DNA from: Aralia elata
Lineage: Eukaryota > Streptophyta > Magnoliopsida > Apiales > Araliaceae
DNA: 64,000 nucleotides
Direction: 5' to 3'
Assembly (NCBI GenBank): GCA_034770075.1
Contig: CM068384.1
Span: forward strand, 101,246,433 to 101,310,432
The notes under the pieces are model-generated. The model saw only the letters and a list, made by a program, of their open reading frames with translations. It had not been told where the DNA came from and searched no databases. The translations under genes were made by a program, and so were the position numbers. Each line of letters opens with the position of its first letter. Position 1 is the stretch's first letter. This document shows positions 1 to 12,469 of this stretch, in pieces.

Positions 1-190
1 CTATTGGCGACCGATTAATCAGCGACCGCAAAATAGCGACCGACACCGTCGCTAAGCTGAGTCAGCGTACGTCAGAGGTACCTGCTGACGTGTCCACGTG
101 GCAGCGACCGCATATTAGCGACCGCCGCGGTCGCTAGATCCCTCGCACTATCAGCGACCGATAAGCTTAATCAGCGACCGCATGTGGTCG
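1..190. repeat. Left subterminal repeats of CACTA 1
   Basis: About nine copies of the 8-base motif AGCGACCG, in both orientations, lie within 190 bases. The same motif recurs at the right end and in the second CACTA copy at 36.5-36.8 kb. They are probable binding sites for the element's own DNA-binding protein; that role is inferred from the En/Spm family. Confidence 0.8.
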
Positions 191-415
191 CTGATATTTA
201 AATTAAAAAAAAATTGCCTATTTTGTGGATTTCCCAAAAAAATTGTTTTGTACCTGCTTTATCCCAACACACAGCAGTATATATAAATAAACCAACATCA
301 ATACAAATATAGAATTATAACAAGTTCTGTCCTAGTAAAATTATAACATAGTTCCGTCCGAATAAAATTTATATACAAATGTAGATTAACAAATGAAGAA
401 CGAATATAAATGTCT

Positions 416-1889
416 TCACGGATCAATATCGTCCAAATGCGGCTGTAACAAAAGAATAAAACATATATTATTGAATGTAAAGTTAAACTAAACATGCAAA
501 GCAGTAGATAAAGTTAAACAATGACAATATTACCTGCTCGGGCTCATCCTGCTGCTGGGCTGCTCTCGCCACTGCATCTGCTAACTCCTTAGGATCTAGA
601 GACTGTAGATGTCTGCCAAGTGTGAGAAGAAGATTCTGATCCCGACATATTGCTCTCACACAGTCAGCAGGAGTGTGCAGCGTCGGATGACAGGAGGACT
701 GACTAGCAGAGCTGTCTGTGCCACTGAAAGTCGGTCGTCGTCGTTGTCCTTGGCCTTTGACATAATTCTTCTTGACAACCGACGCCCTCTCCCACAATTC
801 TTGATCAATCGGCGGTCGTGGAGTGCCTTCAGGATATCGCTCATTCAGTAGGCTTTTATAATTGTCCTGTCAGCAGGTTAGACATTAAATAGTTAAAACT
901 ACATATAAAATACCTAAAAATTGACGTAAAAATTATAGACATATAAAAGTACCGCTATTTGGATAGCCTCAGGTAAACCATCGCGGGTGGCGACGTATAC
1001 ATCCAACCAATGAATAGGTTGACCCTGAGACGATGTCTCCTACAAAATAAGATCATATATTAATATGTAAACATTTGATATACTAAAACTAATACTGAAA
1101 CGTTTGCAAAATACGTACCCTGGATCTAATATGCTGCAACTGGGATATACTGTCGCCCTTATATGTGCCTTTCGCCTTTTCGCCTTCCGGTACACCTGAG
1201 GATCTGTTCGCGACGGCAGTCTTGCGTCTTTTAACCCAGCTCTCAGCACTCCACTGCGCACACATCTCAGCCCATATGTCCTGCGAGCACTACCAGGGAC
1301 TATGCTCATGCATGTACAGCTCACCCTGTCCTGGATGGTCGACCTCTACATTATGCAGTGCCTTTTGTCTTTCCTTGTTCAGATTGTCTTTGGTCCGGAC
1401 GGCGCATTTCTGCCAGAACAGTGTCTGAATAACTGATGCTTGCGCGTCGTCTCATCTATACCTTTTCTGCAAGTAAAATAACAATAATACTATTAAAACA
1501 GTGATATTACCATAATCCAACACTACTAAACAAATATAAGAAATAAAAAAAAATACCTGAAATTCAGCCCAAACTGCATCTTTGTGGGCGATAGGTGTGC
1601 TAGCCCACGTAATCACTGGCGTCGGCCAGTTCTGTAAGTATAACTGTGAAATGCACTTCACAATTTTGTTGTCGCTGAAATCACTATAATTTAAAGCAAT
1701 TTACATTATTATATATCTACAACAATGAAATATATAAATGCTTATATTTAAATGATGTATAACGTACATGCTATCCGGAGGAGGACGGATCTGTATGAGA
1801 ATCCGGTCATCCGGATTCGCCGGGGCCTTCGGCACATTATTAGGACCCCCACCCAAGCCGCGCTTTCTTTGCGGTGGTTCAGAAGACAT
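416..1889 (-). pseudogene. CACTA-associated plant transposase (Transposase_24, Ptta/En/Spm type), six exons, two nonsense codons
   Basis: Six exons can be traced on the minus strand by GT/AG borders and by comparison with the copy at 34.3-35.3 kb: 1889-1768 (start MSSEPPQRKRG), 1683-1557, 1466-1119, 1039-953, 866-534 and 442-416, ending PHLDDIDP and TGA. The third exon has the family's tryptophan-rich block (IWAEMC, ESWVKRR, ANRSSG), the fourth WLDVYVATRDG and the fifth ELWERASVVKK. In En/Spm elements the companion protein binds the subterminal repeats; that role is inferred here. Exon 3 carries an in-frame TGA after KRYR and a TAG after HEHSPW. The copy at 34.5-34.8 kb has TGG at both places, so both stops are G-to-A changes. 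The gene is broken but otherwise keeps its splice sites. Confidence 0.78.
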
Positions 1890-2088
1890 CTATAAATACA
1901 AATTCATCAATGTTATTAATATGAGTTATATTTGATTACATATAGAAATAAAATGACTGGTAACTGAATGAAATAGTTAACAACAACAACCAACAACTAT
2001 AAATAAAGAGATACATAAACATGACAATGATATAGAGAACATGTACATATGTAATTATATGTAATACAAGTCAAACTAAACATACATT

Positions 2089-2530
2089 TTATTGAAAATC
2101 GTTGTCTGAGTCAGAATCATTTTGTATACGTATTGGTGACTCATAACCATCATCTTCTTAAGATTCAGTGTCAGTGTCAGTCTCAGTCAATAACTCTTCC
2201 TCAGTATCAATGTCATCTGCCACAAGTATAGACTCGGGATCCAATTCATCAGGTTCATATCCACCCTCTAACTGGATTAATTCATTGTTGGCATCCACAT
2301 TTATTATAGGAGGTCTATGAAGAATCTCCTCTTAGTAGAACTCCTCGTCTACTACTTGGACACGACTGCGCGTGGGAGTATGAATTACAACTTGCCAATC
2401 TGCAGGCGGTCTATCCCTTTTCCTTACAGGACTAGGAGTGTAGTACACTTGTAGTGTTTGAGTTGGCAAGACAAATGGTGCGTTGACGTATGTGGACCTA
2501 TGGAGGTCAATATCGACAATTCCATGTCGA
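2089..2530 (-). pseudogene. C-terminal remnant of TNP2-type CACTA transposase
   Basis: Minus-strand translation gives a stretch like the C-terminal DUF4216 region of plant TNP2 transposases: HGIVDIDLHRSTYVNAP, then FVLPTQTLQVYYTPSP, then DWQVVIHTP, then an acidic tail ending DSDSDNDFQ at a TAA (2091-2089). Two in-frame TAA codons interrupt it, after EEFY and after TDTES, both compatible with former CAA. The catalytic part of TNP2 is absent, deleted between here and the right end. It lies upstream of the Transposase_24 gene in transcription order, as in related elements. The family call rests on motif recognition only. Confidence 0.55.
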
Positions 2531-2779
2531 TCGATACATACGTATAATATAAATATACGCCTCTGTTCAGTTACCCGACCAACGAAAAAATTTCGCCAGA
2601 GTCTCCCCTATAATATGGACTATCCACATGCACGAGGGCATGCATATATTGACATTTGTAGGCACCCAAGACACAACTCAATAGAAATATATCAATTCTC
2701 AATATAATAAGACAAACACAATAACGAATGAATTGAATGCAAAAGTAGTAAAAAGTACGAGAAAATTAATAACTTGTTT

Positions 2780-3480
2780 TTCATTAGTAAAACAAGTATT
2801 CTAATTAGTTCTTTTATTTTATTTAACTTAACATCACATCTATATTATTGTTATTAGTATTTTGATTTATTTTGTATTATTTAATTTGTTTGTATTCATT
2901 TAATTTTATTTTGTATTATTTTATTTAGTATTGACAAACTAAGTAAATACTACTTAGTTCATTATGTTATTTATTTTATTTTATTTTATATTATTCTATT
3001 TACTATTACAAAAGTAAGTAAATACTACATAGTTCATTATATTTTTTTATTATTATTGTATTTAATTTTGTATTATTTGTTATATTTTATTTTTATTATT
3101 TTATTTAATTTTGCGAAACTAAGTAAATACTACTTAGATCATTATACTATTTATTATTTTTGTATTTTATTTTGTATTATTTGTTTTATATTATTTTTAT
3201 TATTTTATTTAGTTTTGCGAAACTAAGTACATACTACTTAGTTCATTATATTATTTTTTATTTAATTTTATTTAATTTTGTATTATTTATTTAATTTTAT
3301 TGTTTTATTCAATTTATTTAATTTTGTATTATTTTATATTATTTATTTTAATTTATTTTAATAAATTTAATTTAATTATATTTAACCTTCTTAATTTATT
3401 TTTAAATTTATTTTGGTTGTTTATTTTTAAGTTATTAAATTTAGTTTAATAGTTGCAAACTAAATAAATATATATACCAA
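2780..3480. repeat. AT-rich spacer with a degenerate tandem repeat inside CACTA 1
   Basis: Very AT-rich (TTTTATTTTGTATTATT-like) sequence without coding potential. A unit built around AAGTAAATACTACTTAG and TTCATTAT recurs about four times between 2930 and 3260, spaced roughly 70-110 bases. Confidence 0.7.
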
Positions 3481-3689
3481 TTCTTAACCCCAAATCAAAA
3501 TGAAAGTTCTACCAATTTTTAAAGTCAAATCAAAATGATAGTTACAAATTGATGCATACATAGTAAGCAAATAACAAAGTTCATTAAACAAATTGACAAT
3601 AATAATCTTCACTCCCAGATCTAGAAGATGCATTGAAAGATTTTATGAGTTTAAATTGAAAAAATACCCTAACTCATACCTTTTTTGGA

Positions 3690-4148
3690 GCTAATAGGTT
3701 CGGCGACGCGCGGCGAGCGGCGACGTGGGCTAGCGGCGGCGTGGGTCTCTCTCTCCCTTCTCCCTCTCCCTCTCCCTCTCTTCTTTTTCTTTTTCTTCGC
3801 CTGAAATGGCCTGGGTCTGTTCGACTGTCTGGGATTAAAGAGAATCAACGACCGCTATCAGCGACCGCATGCGGTCGCTGATTTTTAATGACATGGCTTT
3901 ATTAGCGACCGTTCGCGGTCGCTATTATATTTGTGGTCGCAATTAACGTACCCGCCAACAATCGCGCCAAATGTTTTGGGCGGCAAAACTTAACTAGCGA
4001 CCGACTAGCGACCGCGATCGGTCGCCGATAGAAACTAGCGACCAGAGACGATAGCGGTCGCTAATAGCGGTCGCAGATAATAACATTAGCGACCGAAACA
4101 TGCGGTCGCTGATATATTTGGTCGCTGTTGGCCAATTTTCTTGTAGTG
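3690..4148. repeat. Right subterminal repeats and terminus of CACTA 1
   Basis: A short GC-rich then CT-rich stretch (3700-3800) is followed by a dense array of GCGACCG/CGGTCGC in both orientations, including a perfect palindrome with core GCGACCGCATGCGGTCGC at 3861-3878. The end is TTGTAGTG at 4141-4148. The same palindrome and order recur at 36.5-36.8 kb. Confidence 0.85.
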
Positions 4149-5761
4149 ACAGTAATGGCGTCATGATCCTGCTAAATACGTAGATCCCTACATAGCTGAA
4201 TACAGCGATATATGCTCGCGCTCTTTAGTATAGCTTTATACTCAACATTCCCGAGGATCTCGTCAGTCCAATGTTGCCATCCTTGAAGACGACCAGATAA
4301 GTCAGACAAGAAGCGAAAGGGACTGAAAGGGTATTCTTGTTTCTCTATGCACATGCGGGGAATGCGACCGGAATGAGGGAGGTCGTCCCAACCTCCGCAA
4401 GCCACGACATAAAGAAACAAGCTTTCTTTCTCTGGTGAAGAAAAAGTTGTGCGATCATAAGTCCGTACTTACTCCCAAAAAGGGTCAGAAGGCCCATAAA
4501 AGGGAGCCTTTCCCCAATCATTGACGAAGGGAGTTACCTTGGAAGTCTTCAAGTCTTCAGAGCATCCGGTAAACGAGACCTGCAAGTAAGGAAGACTTCA
4601 CATAAGGGTACTAAGGATATCAAGTAAAGCATATGAACTTGAGTATGCTTACCATGGCAAGGGAAAAATCTGAGATTTGCACTTGAGAATACCTAAAAAG
4701 AAGAAGAAACGAAGTCAGAGAAGGATCAAAATCACAATCATGAAAGAAAATTTTTTTTGAAAGTTTTCCAAAAAACTTCGAACAGCCAAAATGCATCCTT
4801 CGGAGCAATTTTTTGACTTATTTTGGGCCTTGAGACTCCAAACGGAACAAAATCAAAACAGCGATCACGATTCCTAAAGTTCAATTTTTATGACATTTTT
4901 TTCCTAGGGTTCGAACTCCTAGGGTTCGGCCTCCTGAGGTTCGGCTATGCAAGAAGGTCTTGTCGAAGAGCATTTTTTTGTGTTTTCTTCACGATTTCTT
5001 CTAAAAACGCCAATTTTCTTTCATTATTCCGAGAGAGCCCTACCGAGATGTGATCCAGGTAACGGAGCTCGGAAGACAAAAGAAAAATAAGGGGTATCTA
5101 AAAAAAAAATTTGCTTGGCGTTTCCCCTATAGGAAACCCCCTAGGGTTCGGCCCCCTATAGGGTTCGGCCCCCTAGGGGGGTTTCTTTTGTGTACCTTGG
5201 AAATTCTGATACTTCACAAATCAACTTTTCGGAACGAATGCTTCTTTATCGCAATAAATATTGTATTTTTCTTTATTATCCGAGGGAACCATACCAAGAT
5301 ATAATCCAAGTAACGGGGCTCAGAAGACAAAAGAAAAGTTACAATGACCTGAAAAGAAAAATAGGAGAAGCAAGTCAAGAAGAAGTTCGGAAGAAAGCAC
5401 TCAAATAAACTGAAAAATTGAAAGAAAAAGAAGAAGGAAAGACGACCCTATAGGGGTGGAATTCCTTTCTTACCTTTTTCCCAATATGAGGAACGTTTGC
5501 TTGAAGACTTCTTGGTAATCTTCAAACTTGAAGGAGGAGAAAAAATGCCAAGACAAAAAATTACACGATGAAAAGAAAAGCCTAAGTGACTTGGGAGATG
5601 TATATATTCAAACTGCATGCTTGCAATAGCAAAGAAAGCAACCTCTATTTTCCTTTTAAGGAAGATTTCGAAATATAAAGATAAGTTTATTTGAGCTTAT
5701 TTCTAAATAAAAATATATATTTTCAAAATTTGTTTAGATTTGATATTTTAATGAAATTTCG

Positions 5762-5801
<40 letters not shown>

Positions 5802-6193
5802 AATATTTGATTTTCTTAAGAAAAAAGACCTTGTTTTATAAAAATCTAGTAAAGGAAGATTCTGTTTCCAAATAATAAAATAAGATTTAATTATTGAATT
5901 TTATTTAGTGATATCTGATGATCTTCCTTGTTTTAATTTTCAGAAAATAAGGAAATAAATATTGAGCAAGATGTGAAAGCTTTCAGATGATCTATCGAGA
6001 GGTCTAAGGAAGAGCCCTTCTAGGTCTTGCCTCCCTGGGGTTTAACCCTAATGGTTTGGCCCCTAGGGGTTTCCTCTTATAGAACTCTTGTGTTCAAAAC
6101 TTAGATAAGTGGAGTCACACAAAATCATTCAAAAGCTTGGAGTATTTTGTACGAGCGTCTCTCGGGAATCGTGACTCTCGCGCAGGGGGCAAA
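4149..6193 (+). mobile_element. 3' internal region of an LTR retroelement (non-coding, with internal repeats)
   Basis: Lies between the CACTA 1 right end and the LTR at 6194. No domain is recognisable in any frame. The motif CCCTAGGGTTCGGCC recurs near 4915, 4935, 5140 and 5160, with a looser form at 6040. A block of about 70 bases around 5020-5090 (CGAG..CCCTACCGAGATGTGATCCAG) repeats near 5276-5343. The stretch ends in the purine-rich CGCAGGGGGCAAA just before the LTR, as expected for a polypurine tract in plus orientation. A long non-coding 3' region of this sort is seen in Tat/Ogre-type Gypsy elements; that placement is a guess. A (TA)n run lies at 5767-5800. Confidence 0.5.
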
Positions 6194-6908
6194 TGTGGGC
6201 CCAAGTACATACTAGGGTTCACATGACCTAATTGAAATAAATGTACAAATTAGGGTTTACAAAAATCTAATTAAATGTACAAATTAGGGTTCATGTGACC
6301 TAATTAAATGTACAAATTAGGGTCCATGATATAATTAAATGGATACCGGAAAAGACGAAAATAAATATGCTAGACCCGGGGAAGTCTCCACGTGTTCCAA
6401 GACAGAAGACTCGTGGATGCGACCCATTTTGGGAATTGATTGAGGAATTGGATTTGTGGCTAGAAGAACACGGCAATTTGGGCATTACTTTGATGACTAA
6501 AGGGCATTTCTGAAATTTTCCCTTTATAAACATGACTAAAGGGTATTTCGAAAATTTTCCTTAAAACATGTGTCTGGCATGTGACTATTTTCCAAGAAAG
6601 CTCTATAAATAGCCCCTCTATTCTAAGAAGAAGGGATGGCTCTCAAGACATCACACTTAGACTCTTGGAAGCTCTGAGCACTTGGAACTCTCTCTCAACT
6701 CGAAGACTCAAGAAGACTCTTGGAATCACTGCTACCCTAACCCGGTTTTCGGATTTTGAGAATTCTGCCACGTGTCATTGGAGTAATCACCCACCCGTTC
6801 TTCAACCCTCTTCAATCAATCAGTCAATTCCTTATTCTTCGTAAATTTCTCGTCTCTCCAGCCAACACGAAACCCTAACCCTAGTAAGGCGCAATTTCTT
6901 TGCCCACA
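6194..6908 (+). repeat. LTR (715 bp) of the element above
   Basis: Starts TGTGGGC and ends GCCCACA, a perfect 7-base inverted terminal repeat of TG..CA type, directly after a purine-rich tract. A TATA box (CTCTATAAATAG, 6601-6612) sits where the U3/R border is expected. Tandem units of about 40 bases with ATGTACAAATTAGGGTT occupy 6220-6325. The partner LTR is not in the window. The duplication candidate is CATAT (6909-6913), unverified. Confidence 0.65.
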
Positions 6909-8051
6909 CATATGTATCTGAAAATGAATCCTTCCGATTGTGTACTGCTAGTGTTGAAACGGTCCACTCATCTAACAGTACTAAAAACCAAACCAATGCT
7001 TTTCCGTAGAACTGCACCTTAAACAAATCTCACCAAGAAATACCAGATAAAACATGTAAAATAAGAAATCAATTTAATTAATTAGTCTATATACTCTATG
7101 ATCAAGACTAAAGAATAAGATGGGGTTGTTATTTCCGTAGACTCGGAACGGGCATATAAAGACATAAAGATTTGATCCCTTTGTTTCATTTTTTTTTTAT
7201 AAAAAAATTAGAGAGGATTATTTGTCAATTCTTTTTATTCAACTAAATGAATTTAATTTTAGTGATAATAATACACAATGACACGATTCCATCGAATTTG
7301 TCATGATAATTCATTATCATGTCATGGACATTATTAAATTAATAATTTATTATTTTAAGAGTAAATATATATAAAATAAAATTGTATTCTTATTATTTAT
7401 ATTTTTACAATTACGGCCATTTTCAAATAATGGAGAAAATATAGCAGGACATATAAATTTAAGTTACCTAAGAATGGTGTAACTGCGAAATCGTTGGTAT
7501 GGGTGGGTGTGAAAAATACAGATTTATAGATCCAGTCACAAAACAAAATTTATCACAAATAATTAGTGACACGATAAAATTTATGTTAAATAATTGTGTG
7601 GTTGATACTGTCACTAAAAGTAATATTTGATGGTTAGAAAAATTACAAGATATATGTAATGGAAGGGATCTTTAATTTATGATTTATATTTTACCCATTT
7701 CAGAAAAAAAAGATAAAATTCATTCTCAAATTTATAAACTTTAGAGATACATTTCTATTCGATGTTTAAGCTTAAATTATATTATAAGGGTAAACTTGCA
7801 GATATAATGTTATACAATACTAACGTCAAAATAAATTAAAGAAAAGAATATTCAACTTAAACGTCAATGTTATCATTTTGTGCAATTTTAGAAACACTTG
7901 AAATATGCATGTATTAACTACATGTATTATATTTATTACATGATGCGTGACGTAAGATGCATGCTGTCACAATATCTTTTCTTTTTCTTTTCGAAAAGTA
8001 TGTATCAACAACTATGATAGAAAGAAATGGAATTTTAAAGTACGTAGTCAA

Positions 8052-8099
<48 letters not shown>

Positions 8100-8280
8100 C
8101 AATTAATCCATTAGTTCACCACCTCCATTGTATAATCTTGTATTCATGGAATACTTCAACTCATGCTTCTATTCTATGATTACTTGTACTACAAGTCTCA
8201 TAGGAGGGGAGGAGTTTTAGTTGACTGTGGTTTTTGAATTAAGAGGTCGTTATAATTTGGAATGCTCGACTGTTAAAAAT
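6909..8280 (+). repeat. Duplicated module, copy A (partial)
   Basis: Carries the later part of a module also found as copies B-E. Anchors are GTTGAAACGGTCCACTCATC (6954), AAGAATGGTGTAACTGCG (7470), TTCAACTTAAACGTCAATG (7849) and ATACTTCAACTCATGCTTC (8151), ending near TTATAATTTGGAATGCTC (8268). No open frame is conserved. It includes a (TA)n run at 8058-8098. Confidence 0.6.
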
Positions 8281-10183
8281 CATTTGTTAATTTTGTCTTT
8301 CTTTGACAAAGTCGTTCTAATTCTTTTACGTGAAAATAATAGTTTAACATGGCTTAATTTTTTATTTTCTTTTTGTAAATTATATTAAGTATAAAAGCTA
8401 CAATCAATTAATTTTGGACGTCAAGTGAGCTTGTTGGGTATGAAAACCATTTTGATTCAATTCACTAATTTGGACTTAAATGAGTGTGTATATCAAACAC
8501 TTAAATGAGTGATTTGATCCTTGCTTAGGTCAACCAACTAAATTGCAATTATTTAAGTGTGGTGAAATTTGTAAACCTGTGTGAAAAGCTTCCCATCAAT
8601 TTAATCAAAGTCTATTCATGTATTCATTCCAATATACCAAGTGTTTGGTTAAAGCCATCAATTTAAGTGTTTGGTGAGTGTAGTTTTGTATCTACAACTC
8701 CAATGGGTAAATGGCAAATCATTGTTTTCCTTTTCCTTTGTTCTCTGTTTTTCTCCCCCTATAGGGGAATGACATAACATTTAGAGTTTAAACATAATAT
8801 ATCAAAAATGATATGGTACGTACGGTTGAAGGTCTAAATGTGTGAAGTTACTGCTGCAAACGTTAATAACTAAACATACACATTTATCATTATAAAAAAG
8901 ATGTTTTTATAATTAGGATTCACATAGTAGTATAATGAATTCGTCAAACCCCATTGATGATTTTGGACTTTGATTTTTTTTTTTTAAAATTTTTTGTCTT
9001 TGATAAAACGGTAAATGAGACATGAAAGAAAGCTCATTGCAAAGACAAAAGGCCAAACAAGACCCTTAAAATGATTATGAAATATGTGTAAGAAAGAAAA
9101 AGGAAAAAAAGATGGGAGGGTTTGGCTTAAGGATGGGGGTATTTAAAAGCTGAAAAGCAAAAAAGAAAATCGAATTCCCTACATGAGAAGATACTTTTTG
9201 TGAAAGTTCCATCCCTCCTTTGACTGCCTCGTGTATATTCTTGTTCATTTCCTATCTTATAGCAACAAAGGCGGCAATTTTGGAAACGTAAAAATACATA
9301 GCTCAAGAATAAGAATTCTCCTGAATATATATTAATTAATTATTTATGTTTTAATTGGTAATTGTTTCACTCTTTTTTTTCCTTGGATTTTATTTTGGTT
9401 TCTCTTTCCAAATTTTATCAGATTTTTTCATACAAATCTCTCTAGTTTAACAGCATGATGTTATAAAAACTTTGATGTTATTATATAATATTCAATGTAA
9501 TATCATTTAAAACTTAACTCATTTAAGATAAAATTTGAGACTTCTATTACTATCAATCACGAATATACGGCGAGAAAGTATTTTACTTTGTCAAAGGACA
9601 AAGTAATAATTAAAGAATAAAAACTCCAATAATTTAATTCAATAGGTGGGAGAAGTGGATTGGGAAATCATAAATTGATGATACGATTATTGAATCCAAG
9701 TATTTATATGATGTCCTCCTCTTCGATCCCATATTTTTACGACATTTGGTGCATCCGTTAAAGCCAGTGTTTCAATTAGAAAGTGAAAGATTTATGATTG
9801 TACGTTCTTCTGCCCCCTTTAGCTTTGGATAACCATTTAAACCATAAGCCCCACACCCCTTTATATTAATTTTTGGAAATTGATATAATGTTGACAAATA
9901 TATATTTGATGTAATTAAATTACGATCATAGAATAAATTAAAGTGAAACCCTTTTTAATTCATACTTATCTCATGTGTGTATATCAAACACTTTATTTTA
10001 GTCTATTACACAGCACTAGGTACATGATTAGCCACATATTACATTTTTTAAGATTCAAAGTCCATCGTACGAAAAGAAAATGGTTTTTATAGATACAAGC
10101 TTAAAACCTGTGCGAGACACGGATTATTTTTTATATATATTTTTTGTTTATCAAAATAATTCAATTGTAAGGTTCTCTTTTAG

Positions 10184-10233
<50 letters not shown>

Positions 10234-10469
10234 GACACTAATATTTTTTTATAATTTTTCTTTTACTTTATTGTAAGATTCATGCATGCATGTATATATA
10301 TCAAATTATAATTATATATATTCATTGAATTTGATATTATTATAATTATGTAATTTATATTTGAGAATTATAAGTTGATGTCCACATTATCCTTAAAATG
10401 ACCAATCAAATTAATTTGGATAAGATATCATCTTTACTTGTTATGCAGCTTGTATATATTGATTAGATA
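8281..10469. other. Non-coding AT-rich spacer
   Basis: I see no coding region, RNA gene or transposon end here. A (TTA)n microsatellite lies at about 10184-10227. The phrase GTGTATATCAAACACTT occurs near 8487 and 9978. A TATA-like TATTTAAAAG at 9140 is not followed by any recognisable reading frame. Confidence 0.6.
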
Positions 10470-12302
10470 TTAGAAAAATTGTAAAACCCCATTTAGCAAA
10501 GAAAATTCATTTTACTCTTCCTAAATCACAATAGAGTAAGTATCAACCATCATTGATAATTCAATATCATCATGTGTTTTGTAACTCTAATATTAGTTGT
10601 TGGGGGAAATCGAGAAGACCGGAGAGCCTGTGCATCGTGTACACAAGACACTAACACACTTCTAAAATTCAACTTAACTCAAAAATTTATATAATTCGTT
10701 AGGTATTGGACACATTGGTATGTATTAATCATTCACACTTTCACTAAATATGTCTAAGATTGATAAAACAAATTAATTAATAAATATGAAGATTATGTTT
10801 GGACAAAACAAACATCCCCTTGTACTTTCTTTTTTTCCTCCCTTTTTATTCTGTTTACCGAGAACCTTAAAAAATAATAAATAAATAAAATAGAACCCTC
10901 CTATTGGGTACTTCTAGTGTTGAAACAGTCCATTCATCTATTGCTAGAAACCAACAATTACTTTTCGTGCCTGTAATTCGTTAAAAATCCACAAAAAGAA
11001 TACAGCAAACTATCCATATCTTATCTTATCTTATAAATACATATAATATGGATGTTAGAATTACACGTAATGTTTTATATAAAAAAAATACAATAAATTG
11101 TTTCTAAATTTATCCGTGCGTAATCAAAAATCTAACACTAAAATCACACTATGAATAATTATAGACATATTTAATAAACTGGTAACAACTAAAGTTACTG
11201 TTCCTAATTTTAATTATTATTTTTTATATGTACTGAGCTTCAGTAACACACAGCATAACTAGTCAACTCATTTATAATCTTAGTATGAATCTATAAGTTG
11301 TTTTTATCTTATCTCTTCCTTTAAAAAGAAAATGGATGAATGAATATTAAACAAATTTGTATTACACTCGTAAACTTTGATTCGTTCAACTCTGTGATTG
11401 ACCTACCAATGTTTCCTTCGATTACAAGTGGTTTTTACTATTTTATTCTCTGTCTCGCTCAATCTTATGTCACCTCTCCTATTTTATGCCATATTAATGT
11501 TATATGTACTTTATTTTCTAATATCTTTTACAACTAATTTTATAAATAAATAAAACTATTAATATTTTTATAATTAATTTTTGTGAGTGAATGACTCCTA
11601 GAAATTCGGTAAATTAGAACGAAAATAAATTTAGGAAAAATTTATGTCACACCAATATATGAGACAGAAAATGGATCACCCAACTTGTGACGAAGAAAAA
11701 CGTACAACTTTATGTTACGTTTGGATTGCAAGAATTAAGATAGGAATAGAATGACTTATTTCTATAAAAATAAAAAAATTGTGTTTGGTTGTTCAAAAAA
11801 TAACAGTAGGTCTTTTGGGGATTAAAAGAAGACTAGGAAAAAAAATAAGTAAGACTACTTTTTAAAAAATATATAATGGACATAAAAATTTAAACGACCT
11901 GAGGATGGTGTAAGTGCAAAATCGGGGTAATAACAATTTATTATTTTAAAGGTAAACATAAAAAAAATTGTATTCTTGATATTTGGACAATTTATAAATA
12001 TGTAAGACTACTTTTTAAAAAATATATAATGGACATAAAAATTTAAATGACCTGAGGATGGTGTAAGTGCAAAATCGGGGTAAGGGCGCATGTGAAAATA
12101 CACCGAGTTACTTTTCTTACGTTTCTCAAAAAGAGTTTTATTCGTAAAATTTGTAATTGGAAAGAACTATTTTCATTCAATGCGTTATGTCTAAATTTAT
12201 TGAATGCTTAATTTAATAGTATTGAAATTATAATCAAATTATAAACGTATATAAACTTTTATACAGACATTGTGTCATACAAACTAAAAAAAAAATTGTT
12301 AT
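10470..12302 (+). repeat. Duplicated module, copy B, left part
   Basis: Shares anchors with copies C-E: ACCCCATTTAGCAAAGAAA (10487), ACAAAACAAACATCCCC (10803), GTTGAAACAGTCCATTCATC (10919) and GGATGGTGTAAGTGCAAAATC (11903). It is cut at 12302 by the LTR-like unit 12303-16187 and resumes at 16188. Confidence 0.55.
11847..12084 (+). repeat. Spaced direct repeat, about 84 bp twice
   Basis: The sequence from GTAAGACTACTTTTTAAAAA to GTGCAAAATCGGGGTAA occurs at about 11847-11931 and again at about 12001-12084, nearly identical, with some 70 bases between. It looks like a recent local duplication inside module copy B. Confidence 0.75.
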
Positions 12303-12469
12303 TGTTATGACCCGGATTTTCAGAAAATATTAAAAATAAGAATTTAATAAATAAAATTCTTATTTGGTGATATGCTATGTAATATGTGATGCACAAGTGA
12401 ATATATGCTATGCAATATGTGATTTTTGTGAATAATAAATATATTATTATTATATATTTATTATTTCAT

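Larger units (their letters stand above)
1..4148 (-). mobile_element. CACTA (En/Spm-like) transposon 1, left end off the window
   Basis: The right terminus reads TTTTCTTGTAGTG at 4136-4148, the reverse complement of the classic CACTACAAGAAAA terminus. Both ends are packed with direct and inverted copies of AGCGACCG/CGGTCGCT (about 1-190 and 3840-4130), the kind of subterminal array bound by CACTA transposase proteins. Inside are a decayed Transposase_24-type gene and the tail of a TNP2-type transposase, both on the minus strand in the usual TNP2-then-second-gene order. Most of TNP2 is missing, so the copy is non-autonomous. The first three bases after the end are ACA, but the matching duplication lies off the window. 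The element sits in the internal region of an older LTR retroelement (4149-6908). Confidence 0.85.

Noticed and set aside
1..190. CRISPR-like array of short repeats
   Set aside because: Repeats are 8 bases, irregularly spaced and in both orientations, and belong to a CACTA transposon end in a plant genome.
483..797. Independent small gene beginning MWERASVV
   Set aside because: It is exon 5 of the CACTA transposase pseudogene.
6870..6885. Telomere-like CCCTAA repeats
   Set aside because: Only two imperfect units inside an LTR.
9120..9300. Promoter with TATA-like TATTTAAAAG
   Set aside because: No coding region, leader or splice signal follows within the spacer.
10095..10130. Helitron 3' end from the hairpin-like CCTGTGCGAGACACGG
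   Set aside because: No CTRR terminus follows within a plausible distance.
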